A stretch of DNA of 64,000 nt from Hyphomicrobiales bacterium. GTDB taxonomy: Bacteria > Pseudomonadota > Alphaproteobacteria > Rhizobiales > Xanthobacteraceae. The DNA lies in the NCBI GenBank assembly GCA_017305665.1, contig JAFKKH010000008.1, forward strand, positions 62,001 to 126,000. Direction: 5' to 3'. A program made the translations under genes and the position numbers. The notes under the pieces were generated by a model. It worked only from the letters and a program-made list of their open reading frames with translations. It made no database searches and was not told the DNA's origin. This document shows, piece by piece, positions 36,806 through 44,756 of the stretch; positions within the stretch are counted from its first letter, which is position 1; each line of letters starts with the position of its first letter.

Positions 36806-37162
36806 TCAAAATTCCCCCCTCAGCGTTCGCTTGGTGTCACCTGCTCTGCTGAGTTTTTGTTAGTGCCGGGATCCGTTCAGGTGCTCTTGGATCACCCCGG
36901 ACCGGTCGCTTCCGGCCGGAATATGCCGCCAACAGACCGGGTTACGCAAGGTGCAAAGCCGCGTTCGGCGCGCATCAAGGGGCCGCAGCCCGTCAGCCAT
37001 TAGTCGCAATCGCAACGGTCTTGACTTACCGCTTCGGGACGATTTGCCGCGCCTTGAAAGGAGCCATTAAGACTGTTTCGACCTCAAACCCCTCTTTCAT
37101 AGAATCTTTGCCCCCAAGGCCGGATGATGCCGCATTCGGCCCTTGCCCACAGGATTTCAGCC
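36806..37162. other. 357-nt divergent intergenic region between livG and the PAS pair
   Basis: Carries the promoters of the liv operon (minus) and of the PAS-like genes (plus). TTGACTTACC near 37022 could be a -35 element for the plus strand but no clear -10 follows. GC-rich small palindromes (CCGGTCGCTTCCGGCCGG near 36900) are seen. No gene. Confidence 0.4.
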
Positions 37163-37771
37163 GTGGACTTTGAGAGCGCCAACCCGACGGTCGTTAAATC
37201 AATCAAGCAGCGTGATCTCCTGAACACGTGGCTGCGGCTTTACGCGCGGCAACAGTGCCCTCCCCGCAGGGACGACTACAAACCCGAGCGCATCGCCGAC
37301 GAAGCGCCCGACCTGGTTTATTACTTGGTCGACGCGGCGCATCAGCAGACGCGCCTGATCATCGAGAGCGACGGCACGCGGATGTCGGACGCCTACGGCA
37401 ACACCGGCAAGGGCAAGTCTCTCCGGGAATATATCGGACCCCGCCTCGCGCCCCAGGTCATGCCGATCTACTACGCCTGCATCGAGCGCCGTCTTCCTGT
37501 CTATACCGTCTCGACCATCGATGACATGTACGGGAGGCTCGTCGCCTATGAGCGGCTGCTGATGCCGTTCTCGGAATCGGACCTCGGCGAGGTGACCCAC
37601 ATCATCGCCTCGCTCAAGACCATCAGCGAGGACGGCAGTTTCGAAATCAGGAACCTGATGCGGGACGACCAGAAACTGCCGACGCAAAAGTTTCGCGGTG
37701 TCATCGACCGCGATCTGTTTCATCGCATGCCCGGCCGCATTCCGGCCGACGACGTGATCGAGTTCGGCTGA
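37163..37771 (+). CDS. PAS-like (PAS_5-type) protein, first of tandem pair
   Basis: 202-aa cytosolic protein. Start at GTG 37163, chosen because AGGA lies 8 nt upstream and because the resulting N-terminus (MDFESANPTVVKSIKQRDLLNTW) aligns residue for residue with the next gene (MSFISASPSIIRSVKQRELLNVW). The central part YLVDAAHQQTRLIIESDGTRMSDAYG through PVYTVSTIDDMYGRLVAYERLLMPFS has the pattern of the PAS_5 proteins that are frequent in Bradyrhizobiaceae. No output domain is attached, so it is either a stand-alone sensor or a partner protein. Ligand unknown. Confidence 0.8.
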   Translation: MDFESANPTVVKSIKQRDLLNTWLRLYARQQCPPRRDDYKPERIADEAPDLVYYLVDAAHQQTRLIIESDGTRMSDAYGNTGKGKSLREYIGPRLAPQVMPIYYACIERRLPVYTVSTIDDMYGRLVAYERLLMPFSESDLGEVTHIIASLKTISEDGSFEIRNLMRDDQKLPTQKFRGVIDRDLFHRMPGRIPADDVIEFG

Positions 37772-37777
37772 CGCCCG

Positions 37778-38389
37778 ATGAGTTTCATCAGCGCCAGCCC
37801 CTCCATCATCCGTTCCGTCAAGCAGCGCGAGTTGCTCAATGTCTGGCTCCGCGCGGTCGCCGGGCCTCACGCGCTGCCGCACGCCGAGACGTTTCAGCCC
37901 GAGCGGCTTGCCGACGAGTTGCCGGATCTGATGCGCTTCGACGTGGTCGGCGACGGCAACCTTGCCCGCTTTCGCATCACCTATGAGGGCACGCGGCTGA
38001 CCGAAGCGTACGACAACGAGGATGTCGCGCCGGCTGACCGGACCAACCGCTTCCTGGACGACGCTATCGGCTCGCTCCGGTATCAGCGGGTCTGCGATTC
38101 CTACCGGGTCTGCATCAGCCAGAGACGGCCGACCTACACGGTGTCGACCGTGTACGATTCAGACGGCAAGGAAGTCGCCTACGAACGGCTGCTGCTTCCA
38201 TTCGGCGAGGCGGACGCGGTCGAGCAGATCGTCGGGTCGTACAAGACCATCTCGGTCGATGGCCGATTTCAGCTTCGCGGCCTGATGGGCCTGAACGTCT
38301 CCAGTGTCCCGCAGATGACCTTCATGGCGGTCATCGATCGCAACATCATCGAACGGCCGGGAGCCGACGACGCGATCGAACCCGATTGA
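37778..38389 (+). CDS. PAS-like (PAS_5-type) protein, second of tandem pair
   Basis: 203-aa paralogue of the preceding gene, starting 6 nt after its stop, so the two form an operon from a tandem duplication. Shared elements: SVKQRELLNVWL, FQPERLADELPDL, YEGTRLTEAYDNED, TYTVSTVYDSDGKEVAYERLLLPFGE and a Lys-Thr-Ile-Ser-x-Asp-Gly near 160. Divergence is substantial, so they probably have different ligands or partners. The stop lies 2 nt from the convergent ArsC-like gene. Confidence 0.82.
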   Translation: MSFISASPSIIRSVKQRELLNVWLRAVAGPHALPHAETFQPERLADELPDLMRFDVVGDGNLARFRITYEGTRLTEAYDNEDVAPADRTNRFLDDAIGSLRYQRVCDSYRVCISQRRPTYTVSTVYDSDGKEVAYERLLLPFGEADAVEQIVGSYKTISVDGRFQLRGLMGLNVSSVPQMTFMAVIDRNIIERPGADDAIEPD

Positions 38390-38391
38390 GG

Positions 38392-38757
38392 CTATCGCTT
38401 CGGCTTTGCGGCGCCGAGCTCCTTTGCATAGACATCCGGCTTGAAGCCGACCAGCAGCTTGCCGCCGGCCTCCAGCACCGGCCGCTTGATCATCGACGGC
38501 TGATCAAGCATCAGGCTCAGCGCCTTGCTCTCGGTCAGTCCCGCCTTGTCGGCGTCGGGCAATTTGCGAAACGTGGTGCCGGCGCGGTTGAGCAAGGTTT
38601 CCCAGCCGAGTTTCGCGGTCCATCCCTTGAGCCGCGCGCGGTCGATGCCGGCGGCCTTGTAGTCGTGAAAGTCATAGACGATGCCGTGGCTATCCAGCCA
38701 GGCGCGCGCCTTCTTCATGGTGTCGCAGTTCTTGATGCCGTAGATGGTCGTGGACAA
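38392..38757 (-). CDS. ArsC/Spx-like (YffB-type) protein
   Basis: 121-aa thioredoxin-fold protein of the ArsC family. N-terminal strand TTIYGIKNCDTMKKARAWLD has a single Cys11 in the position of the arsenate reductase nucleophile, with DYKAAGIDRARLKGW and the SMIKRPVLEAGGKLLVGF motif (cis-Pro after Arg) later. The NCDT motif marks the YffB subgroup, for which arsenate reduction is not shown, so a general thiol-dependent reductase role is safer. 28 nt downstream of the RNA ligase-like gene. Confidence 0.88.
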   Translation of the reverse strand: MSTTIYGIKNCDTMKKARAWLDSHGIVYDFHDYKAAGIDRARLKGWTAKLGWETLLNRAGTTFRKLPDADKAGLTESKALSLMLDQPSMIKRPVLEAGGKLLVGFKPDVYAKELGAAKPKR

Positions 38758-38785
38758 GGCGCTTCTCCGGTTTCTGGGCGGAATC

Positions 38786-39379
38786 CTAGCGTCGCAACGG
38801 CCAGCGCGCCAACTCGATATGCCGGCTCCGCCTCACGAGACTGTGCACAAGCGCGAAATCGCGCACCGTCAGGTACACCGGCGCGGTGGCCTGCTCGGCG
38901 ATCATGCGCCGGTCGTAGAGCAACGTCATGTGCGGCACGAAATGCGACGACGCGCGATTGCCAAATCCGGCGGCGCGCATCGCCTCGCACAGACGGTTGC
39001 GCAATCCGGCAAGCGCAGCCTCGCCGCCACCGGTGAGCAGCACCAGCGGGCGTGTCTTCCGCCGGTTGCTGAAACTCATGGCGCGATCGAACACCACCTC
39101 GAACGGCGGCATGACAATGGACGCCGCGGCCTCGCATGCGGCCGCGACCAGATCATCGGGCAGACCGTGGCACTCGCACACGCCGAGCAGCGAGACGTGA
39201 AGACGCTGCGGCGAAATCGCCGCCCCGCGCAATCCGTGCGCGTGGCGTAACTCGTCCCGGACATGCGCAACCCGCGACGCAGCTTCGGGTGCCAGCCGGC
39301 AGGCGAAAAACAGGTTGTCGATCGTTCCCGGCGGTTCGAGTCCCGGCAGGAACGGCTCCCCTTCATCGTCACTGAGCAT
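38786..39379 (-). CDS. thpR: 2'-5' RNA ligase-like (2H phosphoesterase) protein
   Basis: 197-aa member of the 2H phosphoesterase superfamily. Both catalytic motifs are intact: HVSL at 61-64 and HMTL at 150-153. Domain opening DNLFFACRLAPEAASRVAHVRDEL is typical of ThpR/LigT. Studied members hydrolyse cyclic phosphate in RNA or nucleotides and ligate 2'-5' ends reversibly. Start at ATG 39379 preferred (GAGG about 10 nt upstream); other in-frame ATGs exist up to 39442. Confidence 0.88.
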   Translation of the reverse strand: MLSDDEGEPFLPGLEPPGTIDNLFFACRLAPEAASRVAHVRDELRHAHGLRGAAISPQRLHVSLLGVCECHGLPDDLVAAACEAAASIVMPPFEVVFDRAMSFSNRRKTRPLVLLTGGGEAALAGLRNRLCEAMRAAGFGNRASSHFVPHMTLLYDRRMIAEQATAPVYLTVRDFALVHSLVRRSRHIELARWPLRR

Positions 39380-39426
39380 GATACGCAGCCTCATTCCTGA
39401 ATGAGAACATATCATGAACAAATGGA

Positions 39427-39459
39427 GAGATAAAGCCGGCACATCTCCGGCTTTATCTC
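39427..39459 (-). terminator. Terminator after alpha/beta hydrolase
   Basis: GAGATAAAGCCGG (39427-39439) and CCGGCTTTATCTC (39447-39459) form a perfect 13-bp stem around CACATCT. Located 27 nt past the hydrolase stop on the minus strand. Confidence 0.85.
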
Positions 39460-39485
39460 CGACACATATTAAAGTGGGCCCCGGC

Positions 39486-40547
39486 CTAGAGGTGGTCGGC
39501 GTCGACGACGGCCTCGACGAAGGCCTGCGGCGCCTCCTGCGGCAGGTTGTGGCCGATGCCGCCCGTGATCAGGCGGTGCTGATACCTGCCGGAGAACTTC
39601 TTGGCGTAGGCCGCAGGCTCGGGATGCGGCGCGCCGTTGGCATCGCCTTCCATGGTGATGGTCGGCACCGCGATCACAGGACTTGCCGCCAGCCGCTTCT
39701 CGAGCGCGTCATACTTCGCCTCGCCCTCGGCAAGCCCGAGCCGCCAGCGATAGTTGTGAATGGTGATCGCGACGTGATCCGGATTCTCCAGGGCCTTCGC
39801 GCTGCGATCGAAGGTGGCGTCGTCGAACGTCCATTGCGGCGAGGCCAGTTGCCAGATCAGCTTGGCGAAGTCGTGCCGGTACTTCTCGTAGCCCGCCCGG
39901 CCCCGCTCGGTCGCGAAGTAGAACTGATACCACCATTGCAACTCGGCCTTCGGCGGCAGCGGCATCTTGCCGGCTTCCGGATTGCCGATCAGATAGCCGG
40001 ACACCGAAACCATCGCCTTGCAACGCTCCGGCCACAACGCCGCGACGATATTCGCGGTGCGCGCGCCCCAGTCGTAACCAGCAAGAGTAGCCTTCTCGAT
40101 CTTGAGCGCGTCCATCAGCGCGACGATATCCTGCGCCATCGCCGACGGCTGGCCGTTGCGCACCGCGTCGGCCGCGAGAAACCGCGTCGTGCCGTAACCG
40201 CGCAGATGGGGAACGACGACGCGATAGCCCTTCGCCGCCAGCGCCGGCATCACGTCGACATAGCTGTGAATGTCATAGGGCCAGCCGTGCAGCAGGATCA
40301 CGACCGGACCATCGGCCGGGCCCGCCTCGACATAACCGACGTTCAGCAAACCGGCGTCGATCTGCTTCAGCGGACCGAGCGAGGTATGCGCGCCCCGCCT
40401 GATCGCGACGCCAGCGGTTTTCGCGCCCTTGTGCGCGGCGGCGCTAACGGGACTTGTGGCACCGAAAGAGGCTGCGAACGTCGCCGCTGCGGCGGCTCCG
40501 AGGAAATTGCGGCGGGAGTGACTGATCGAGTCGGACATTTGATGCAT
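39486..40547 (-). CDS. Tat-exported alpha/beta hydrolase (epoxide hydrolase-like)
   Basis: 353-aa enzyme. Twin-arginine signal: SRRNFLGAAAAATFAASFG at 11-29, Arg12-Arg13. The hydrolase core has oxyanion-type HGWP at 87-90 and nucleophile Asp159 in GYDWGAR, the pattern of epoxide hydrolases and haloalkane dehalogenases, and a late catalytic His in GGIGHNLPQE. The substrate is unknown. It lies 75 nt downstream of ohr on the same strand and could share its peroxide-inducible transcript. Confidence 0.88.
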   Translation of the reverse strand: MHQMSDSISHSRRNFLGAAAAATFAASFGATSPVSAAAHKGAKTAGVAIRRGAHTSLGPLKQIDAGLLNVGYVEAGPADGPVVILLHGWPYDIHSYVDVMPALAAKGYRVVVPHLRGYGTTRFLAADAVRNGQPSAMAQDIVALMDALKIEKATLAGYDWGARTANIVAALWPERCKAMVSVSGYLIGNPEAGKMPLPPKAELQWWYQFYFATERGRAGYEKYRHDFAKLIWQLASPQWTFDDATFDRSAKALENPDHVAITIHNYRWRLGLAEGEAKYDALEKRLAASPVIAVPTITMEGDANGAPHPEPAAYAKKFSGRYQHRLITGGIGHNLPQEAPQAFVEAVVDADHL

Positions 40548-40622
40548 CCATTTGCAAGACGAAGAATGATGAGTGCGCGGCTGCCCTTGGCGAGGCCGGC
40601 ACCGGGATGATGGTGATGCGGT

Positions 40623-41039
40623 TTAGATTACGCTGATCGTGACATCGATATTGCCGCGCGTGGCTTTCGAGTACGGGCAGATCTGATGCGCGGCATCCGC
40701 GACGCTCTGCGCGACCTCGCGCGACAAACCCGGCAGGCTGACGTTGAGGCGCGCCTGCAGCAAAAACGCCTCGCCCGCCGTGCCGAGATCGACTTCGGCA
40801 TCGACCGCGAGATCGGCCGGAAGCGCGACCTTTAACTGGCCGGCCGCACGTCGCATCGCGCCGATGAAGCATGCCGACCATCCCGCCGCGAACAGTTGCT
40901 CGGGATTGGTCCCCGCCCCATTGCCGCCGGGCGGCGACAGCTTGATGTCAAGATGACGATCGTCGCTGTGCGCCGCGCCGTCGCGGCCGCCCGTGGTGTG
41001 AGTTCTGGCGGTGTAGATCACTTTGTCGATGCGGCTCAT
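40623..41039 (-). CDS. ohr: Organic hydroperoxide resistance protein Ohr
   Basis: 138-aa OsmC/Ohr-fold peroxidase that reduces organic hydroperoxides with lipoyl-protein electrons. Reactive Cys57 in GWSACFIGAM and resolving Cys121 in ICPYSKATRGN, plus Arg19 in TTGGRDG, match Ohr rather than OsmC. AAGGAGG before the ATG at 41039 fixes the start. Divergent from its regulator ohrR with two palindromic sites in the 145-nt gap. Confidence 0.94.
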   Translation of the reverse strand: MSRIDKVIYTARTHTTGGRDGAAHSDDRHLDIKLSPPGGNGAGTNPEQLFAAGWSACFIGAMRRAAGQLKVALPADLAVDAEVDLGTAGEAFLLQARLNVSLPGLSREVAQSVADAAHQICPYSKATRGNIDVTISVI

Positions 41040-41062
41040 GGCAGCCTCCTTGTTATCGAACA

Positions 41063-41135
41063 CGATTAAATCGTATGCGATCTATTAAGGAGCCGAATGC
41101 CCGCTGTCAACCCTTCCGATTTAATCGGATGCGAT
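41063..41135. promoter_or_regulatory. Two OhrR-type operator candidates between ohr and ohrR
   Basis: CGATTAAATCG (41063-41073) and CGATTTAATCG (41117-41127) are both 5-bp inverted repeats around one central base. Each lies inside a longer direct repeat: GATTAAATCGTATGCGAT (41064-41081) and GATTTAATCGGATGCGAT (41118-41135), 16 of 18 identical, 54 bp apart. The first is close to the ohr start, the second close to ohrR, so one dimer per promoter is plausible. Confidence 0.72.
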
Positions 41136-41184
41136 ATATATTGCGCCAAGCGCATCACATGCGCGTGTGATCCTGGAAACGCCG

Positions 41185-41640
41185 ATGACCGACAAAACCA
41201 TCGCAAAAGCCCCGAAGCTCGCCGACTTCCTCTGCTTCGCCATCTATTCGGCGAACCTCGCCTATGGCCGGGCCTACAAACCGATCCTCGACGAGCTCGG
41301 CCTGACCTACACGCAATACATCGCGATCGTCGCGCTGTGGGAGCACGACAACCAGACCGTCAGCAGCCTCGGCGAAAAGCTGTTCCTCGAATCCAACACG
41401 CTGACGCCAATCCTGAAGAAGCTCGAGGCCATGGGCTATCTGCGGCGGCAGCGCGACGCGGCCGATGAGCGACAGGTCGTCGTCAGCCTGACGCCGGCGG
41501 GCCGGCGCCTGCGGGAAAAGGCGCTGCCGATGAATCTCGTCAAGGAGTCCGGTCTCGCGCCAGCGGACTTCGCAAAAATCCAGAAGGCTGTGAGCGCGCT
41601 GCGCGACAACCTGATCAGGGCGGCGAAGGACGCGGATTGA
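41185..41640 (+). CDS. ohrR: MarR-family peroxide sensor OhrR
   Basis: 151-aa winged-helix repressor. The N-terminal DFLCFAIYSANLAYGRAYKPIL holds the sensing Cys17 in its conserved OhrR setting, and the wing/recognition part is SNTLTPILKKLEAMGYLRRQRDAADERQVVVSLTPAGR. Oxidation of Cys17 by organic peroxide would release DNA and switch on ohr. Start at ATG 41185 with GGAAACG upstream; a GTG 18 nt earlier is in frame. Target sites are the palindromes in the intergenic gap. Confidence 0.92.
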   Translation: MTDKTIAKAPKLADFLCFAIYSANLAYGRAYKPILDELGLTYTQYIAIVALWEHDNQTVSSLGEKLFLESNTLTPILKKLEAMGYLRRQRDAADERQVVVSLTPAGRRLREKALPMNLVKESGLAPADFAKIQKAVSALRDNLIRAAKDAD

Positions 41641-41665
41641 TAAAGGCGAACAGCGGGAGCACGCG

Positions 41666-42310
41666 ATGACAGTCTTCCACAAGGCGACGCCGGAACGACT
41701 CGGCGCATTCTCCGACGGCGTGTTCGCGGTCCTGATCACGGTACTGGTGCTGGAATTGCGGCCACCGGAAACGCCGAGCTTCAAAGCGCTGCTCGCGCTG
41801 TGGCCGACCGGGTTGAGCTATGCGGTGAGCTACGTGTTCATCGCGATCGTCTGGATCAATCACCACTACCTGCTGCGCTACGCGGACGAGGCCACCCCTC
41901 GCCTGCTCTGGATCAACTTCGCGCACCTCTTTTCGATGTCGCTGTTGCCGCTCTCGACTGCATGGATGGCCGTGAGCCGGCTGGCGGCGCAGCCGGTCGC
42001 CTTCTATGCGGCGGTGTTCTTCCTCGTGAACGCGACCTATATCGGCCTGATCCTCGAGCTGGTCGCGGAAGACATCGCACCGCAAGTGCAAAAGACCATG
42101 CGCATCCGCGCCGTCATCACGCTGGCTCTGTTCGCCATCGCCGCGATCGTTGCGTTAAAATATCCGCTGGCCGGACTCGGCATCTGCATCTGCTGCCTCA
42201 TCGTCTATCTCAGGCCCGACCCGCCGCAGGCCGAAATCCCGCATCCCGGCCTTGAGCTGCGCTTGGCTCAGCGACGCCCCGCCATCAGTCTCAGCCACGG
42301 TGGCAGATGA
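41666..42310 (+). CDS. TMEM175-family potassium channel-like protein
   Basis: 214-aa six-helix membrane protein of the TMEM175 (DUF1211) family. The hallmark RLGAFSDGVFAVLITVLVLEL is at 11-31, with FSDGVFA lining the predicted pore, followed by IVWINHHYLLRYADEATPRLLWINFAHLF. Bacterial members form tetrameric K+-selective channels. The C-terminal 40 residues are unrelated and Pro/Arg-rich; the last 43 nt overlap a convergent small gene. Starts 25 nt after ohrR on the same strand. Confidence 0.9.
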   Translation: MTVFHKATPERLGAFSDGVFAVLITVLVLELRPPETPSFKALLALWPTGLSYAVSYVFIAIVWINHHYLLRYADEATPRLLWINFAHLFSMSLLPLSTAWMAVSRLAAQPVAFYAAVFFLVNATYIGLILELVAEDIAPQVQKTMRIRAVITLALFAIAAIVALKYPLAGLGICICCLIVYLRPDPPQAEIPHPGLELRLAQRRPAISLSHGGR

Positions 42311-42507
42311 AACGCGCTCATCAGCAGATACATCGGCACCATGCCGCCGAGTGGCGACGCGGTGCCGCAGAGCATGTCTCCGCCGGAGAGACCCGTCAGC
42401 AGCGCCATCAAAGCGAAAGCCGGCGTTGCCGCGAGATGCAACCAGTCGGCCACGCCGAGGGCGGCACCACCGCCCCCGGCAACGATATGCGAACAGGCCC
42501 GGCTCAT
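42268..42507 (-). CDS. Small membrane protein, 79 aa
   Basis: Not recognised at family level. Two hydrophobic segments (about 5-40 in part, GGGGAALGVADWL and TPAFALMALLTGLSG; then GGMVPMYLLMSAFHLPPWLRL). Its ATG overlaps the stop of the DUF899 gene by 4 nt, a coupling arrangement that argues it is real. Its 3' end overlaps the 3' end of the opposing TMEM175 gene by 43 nt. Confidence 0.68.
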   Translation of the reverse strand: MSRACSHIVAGGGGAALGVADWLHLAATPAFALMALLTGLSGGDMLCGTASPLGGMVPMYLLMSAFHLPPWLRLMAGRR

Positions 42508-43322
42508 GATTTGGCCTCTTTACCGGCCTCGGTTTTCTCGTTCCTGGACTCCTCGCGAAATGCGGCTTCACCCGCGGTCGATATCTGGACCCACTTCTTG
42601 TCCGGCGCGGCGTTGTCGACGTAACTGTCGTGCCAATTCCACCACTTGTAAGTCGGAGTCTGCGGATAGCCTGCGGGCGAATCCTCCCAGAGCTCCTGCC
42701 GGCCGAGCGGCGTGACATCGAGATAATTCCAGGTGCCGCCCATCTGCTCGTCGCCGCGGCTCTTGAGGAAATAGGTCCGGTAGACCTTGTCGCCGTCGCG
42801 GAAGAATACGTTGGTGCCGTGCCATTCATCGACACCGAAGTCGGCGTCAAAGCTGTCGGTGATGGTGAACCACGGAATATTCCAACCCATATGCGCCTTC
42901 ACCCGCGCGATGTCCGCCTGCGGCGCCCGCGAGACGAACACCAGCGTGGTGTCGCGCGCATTGAGATGCGCGACGTGGGCCACCTGATCGGCCACCATCG
43001 AACATCCGCGGCAGGCGTGATCGGGCCAGCCGAACACGCCCGGCTCGAAGAACGCGCGATAGACGATGAGCTGGCGTCGTCCCTCGAACAGTTCGGGCAG
43101 GCTGACCTTGCCCGTGGGCCCCTCGAATGAGTAATCCTTCTCGACCGCCATCCATGGCATCCGCCGCCGCTCGGCCGCGAGCGCGTCGCGCGCACGGGTA
43201 TTGGCCTTTTCCTTGACCAGCATTTGCAGGCGTGCCGCTTCCCAGGCTTCCGCGGATACAACCGGTGGTGTTTGCATGGCATTCTCTCCGCCGTTTTGTT
43301 TGCTGTTGGCTGCTGTGGTCAT
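42504..43322 (-). CDS. DUF899 thioredoxin-like protein
   Basis: 272-aa cytosolic protein of the DUF899 family. The thioredoxin-like active site is HACRGCSM with Cys104 and Cys107; DYSFEGPTGKVSLPELFEGRRQLIVYRAFF and the later WHGTNVFFRDGDKVYRTYFLKSRG are strongly family-like. Biochemical function is unproven; a thiol-redox role is suggested by the CxxC. AGGAGG precedes the ATG. Divergent from an HTH protein gene at 43467 that may control it. Confidence 0.9.
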   Translation of the reverse strand: MTTAANSKQNGGENAMQTPPVVSAEAWEAARLQMLVKEKANTRARDALAAERRRMPWMAVEKDYSFEGPTGKVSLPELFEGRRQLIVYRAFFEPGVFGWPDHACRGCSMVADQVAHVAHLNARDTTLVFVSRAPQADIARVKAHMGWNIPWFTITDSFDADFGVDEWHGTNVFFRDGDKVYRTYFLKSRGDEQMGGTWNYLDVTPLGRQELWEDSPAGYPQTPTYKWWNWHDSYVDNAAPDKKWVQISTAGEAAFREESRNEKTEAGKEAKS

Positions 43323-43466
43323 GGCTTCGGAAACCTCCTAGTTTGAGCGAAGTTCCACGCCGGAAACCGGCGTGGCGCATTCGCGGCTCATCGCTCGTCA
43401 TCGAACGTGCGATCAGTCTGGCACCCGCCACCATGGAGTGAGAGTGACAAGTGTGACGGGATTTCA

Positions 43467-44687
43467 ATGGACTCGCTGATCACGGCGGCGGCGCTGGCAT
43501 TGGCGGCGGGCGATCCCTTGGGCGCGCTGAACCGGGTCGCATTGCGCGACGATGCGCCGGCACTGGCATTGCGCGGCATCGCCATGGCGCAGCTTGGCGA
43601 TCTCGCCCGCGCCAGGATGTTGCTGCGCAAGGCTGTGTGCGCCTTCAGTCCGCGCGAAGCGGTCGCCCGGGCGCGATGTGTCGTGGCGGAAGCTGAAGTC
43701 GCGCTGGTTGCCCGCGACCTGAACTGGCCAATCAAGGCGCTGGATGCCGCGCGGACGACGCTCGAAACCCATGGCGACCCGATCAATGCAGCTCATGCCA
43801 GACATCTGGAGATCCGCCGCCTGCTGCTGATCGGGCACCTCGATGAAGCCGAGCGTTTGCTGCAAGGGCTCGCTCCCGCGCGCCTCCCGCCGGCCATGCA
43901 GGCCGTGCATCATCTTGTCGCCGCCGGGATCGCCATGCGGCGACTGCAGGCAAAGCCCGCGCGCGCAGCACTCGCCCGTGCCGAACGCGCGGCGCATCAG
44001 GCTGATATCCCGGCGCTGGCGGCGGAAGTCGAGACCGCCATGCGCCTGTTGAAGGCTCCGGCAGCGCGCCTGATCGCGCGCGGCAAGGACCGCCCTCTCC
44101 TGCTTGCCGATGTCGAGGCGCTGCAGACATCGAAGGCGCTGATTGTTGATGCCTGCCGCTACACCGTGCGCGAGAGCGGCACCACGGTGTCGCTCGCGAG
44201 CCGTCCGGTTCTGTTCGCGCTCGCCCGCGCACTCGGCGAAGCATGGCCGAGCGACGTGTCGCGGGATGCACTCATTGCGATGGCGTTCCGCGGCAAGCAT
44301 GCCGACGACTCCCATCGCGCCCGGCTGCGGGTCGAGATCGGGCGGCTGCGCGCGCTGCTGAAGCCGATGGCGAGCCTTCATGCCACCACAGGCGGCTTTG
44401 CGCTGACCCCGCGCGGCAAGAAGGATGTGCTGGTGCTCGCGCAGCCGGTCGAGGATTCCGATGCCGCGGTGCTGGCGCTGCTGGCCGACGGCGAGTCATG
44501 GTCGAGTTCGGCGCTGGCGCTCGCCCTGCGCGCAAGTCAGCGCACCGTGCAACGCGCACTCGATCGGCTCGCCCTCTCCAACAAGGTGCAGGCCTTTGGG
44601 CATGGCCGCGCGCGGCGCTGGACCATGCCGCCGCTGCCGGGACTCGCGACCACCTTGTTACTCCCGGCTCCGCTCACCGGCGGTTAG
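43467..44687 (+). CDS. Helix-turn-helix regulator-like protein with helical repeat N-terminus
   Basis: 406-aa protein. The first 220 residues are an Ala/Leu/Arg-rich helical repeat region, TPR-like (for example LARARMLLRKAVCAFSPREAVARARCVVAEAEVAL). Residues about 230-330 resemble an OmpR-type winged helix (VSLASRPVLFALARALGEAWPSDVSRDALIAMAFRG), and the C-terminus (about 345-400) has a MarR-like helix-turn-helix (SSSALALALRASQRTVQRALDRLALSNKV). Probably a transcription factor; divergent from the DUF899 gene, its likely target. Start at ATG 43467 with GGGA upstream. Confidence 0.75.
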   Translation: MDSLITAAALALAAGDPLGALNRVALRDDAPALALRGIAMAQLGDLARARMLLRKAVCAFSPREAVARARCVVAEAEVALVARDLNWPIKALDAARTTLETHGDPINAAHARHLEIRRLLLIGHLDEAERLLQGLAPARLPPAMQAVHHLVAAGIAMRRLQAKPARAALARAERAAHQADIPALAAEVETAMRLLKAPAARLIARGKDRPLLLADVEALQTSKALIVDACRYTVRESGTTVSLASRPVLFALARALGEAWPSDVSRDALIAMAFRGKHADDSHRARLRVEIGRLRALLKPMASLHATTGGFALTPRGKKDVLVLAQPVEDSDAAVLALLADGESWSSSALALALRASQRTVQRALDRLALSNKVQAFGHGRARRWTMPPLPGLATTLLLPAPLTGG

Positions 44688-44756
44688 TGTCCGGTCGTGT
44701 CGCCGACAAACGCGGCACAGATGACTTTATACTTTTCTCAAATGCGGAGTTGATTC

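Noticed and set aside
37124..37162. Upstream ATG start for the first PAS-like gene
   Set aside because: The tandem paralogue aligns from the GTG at 37163, and AGGA sits at the right distance for that start.
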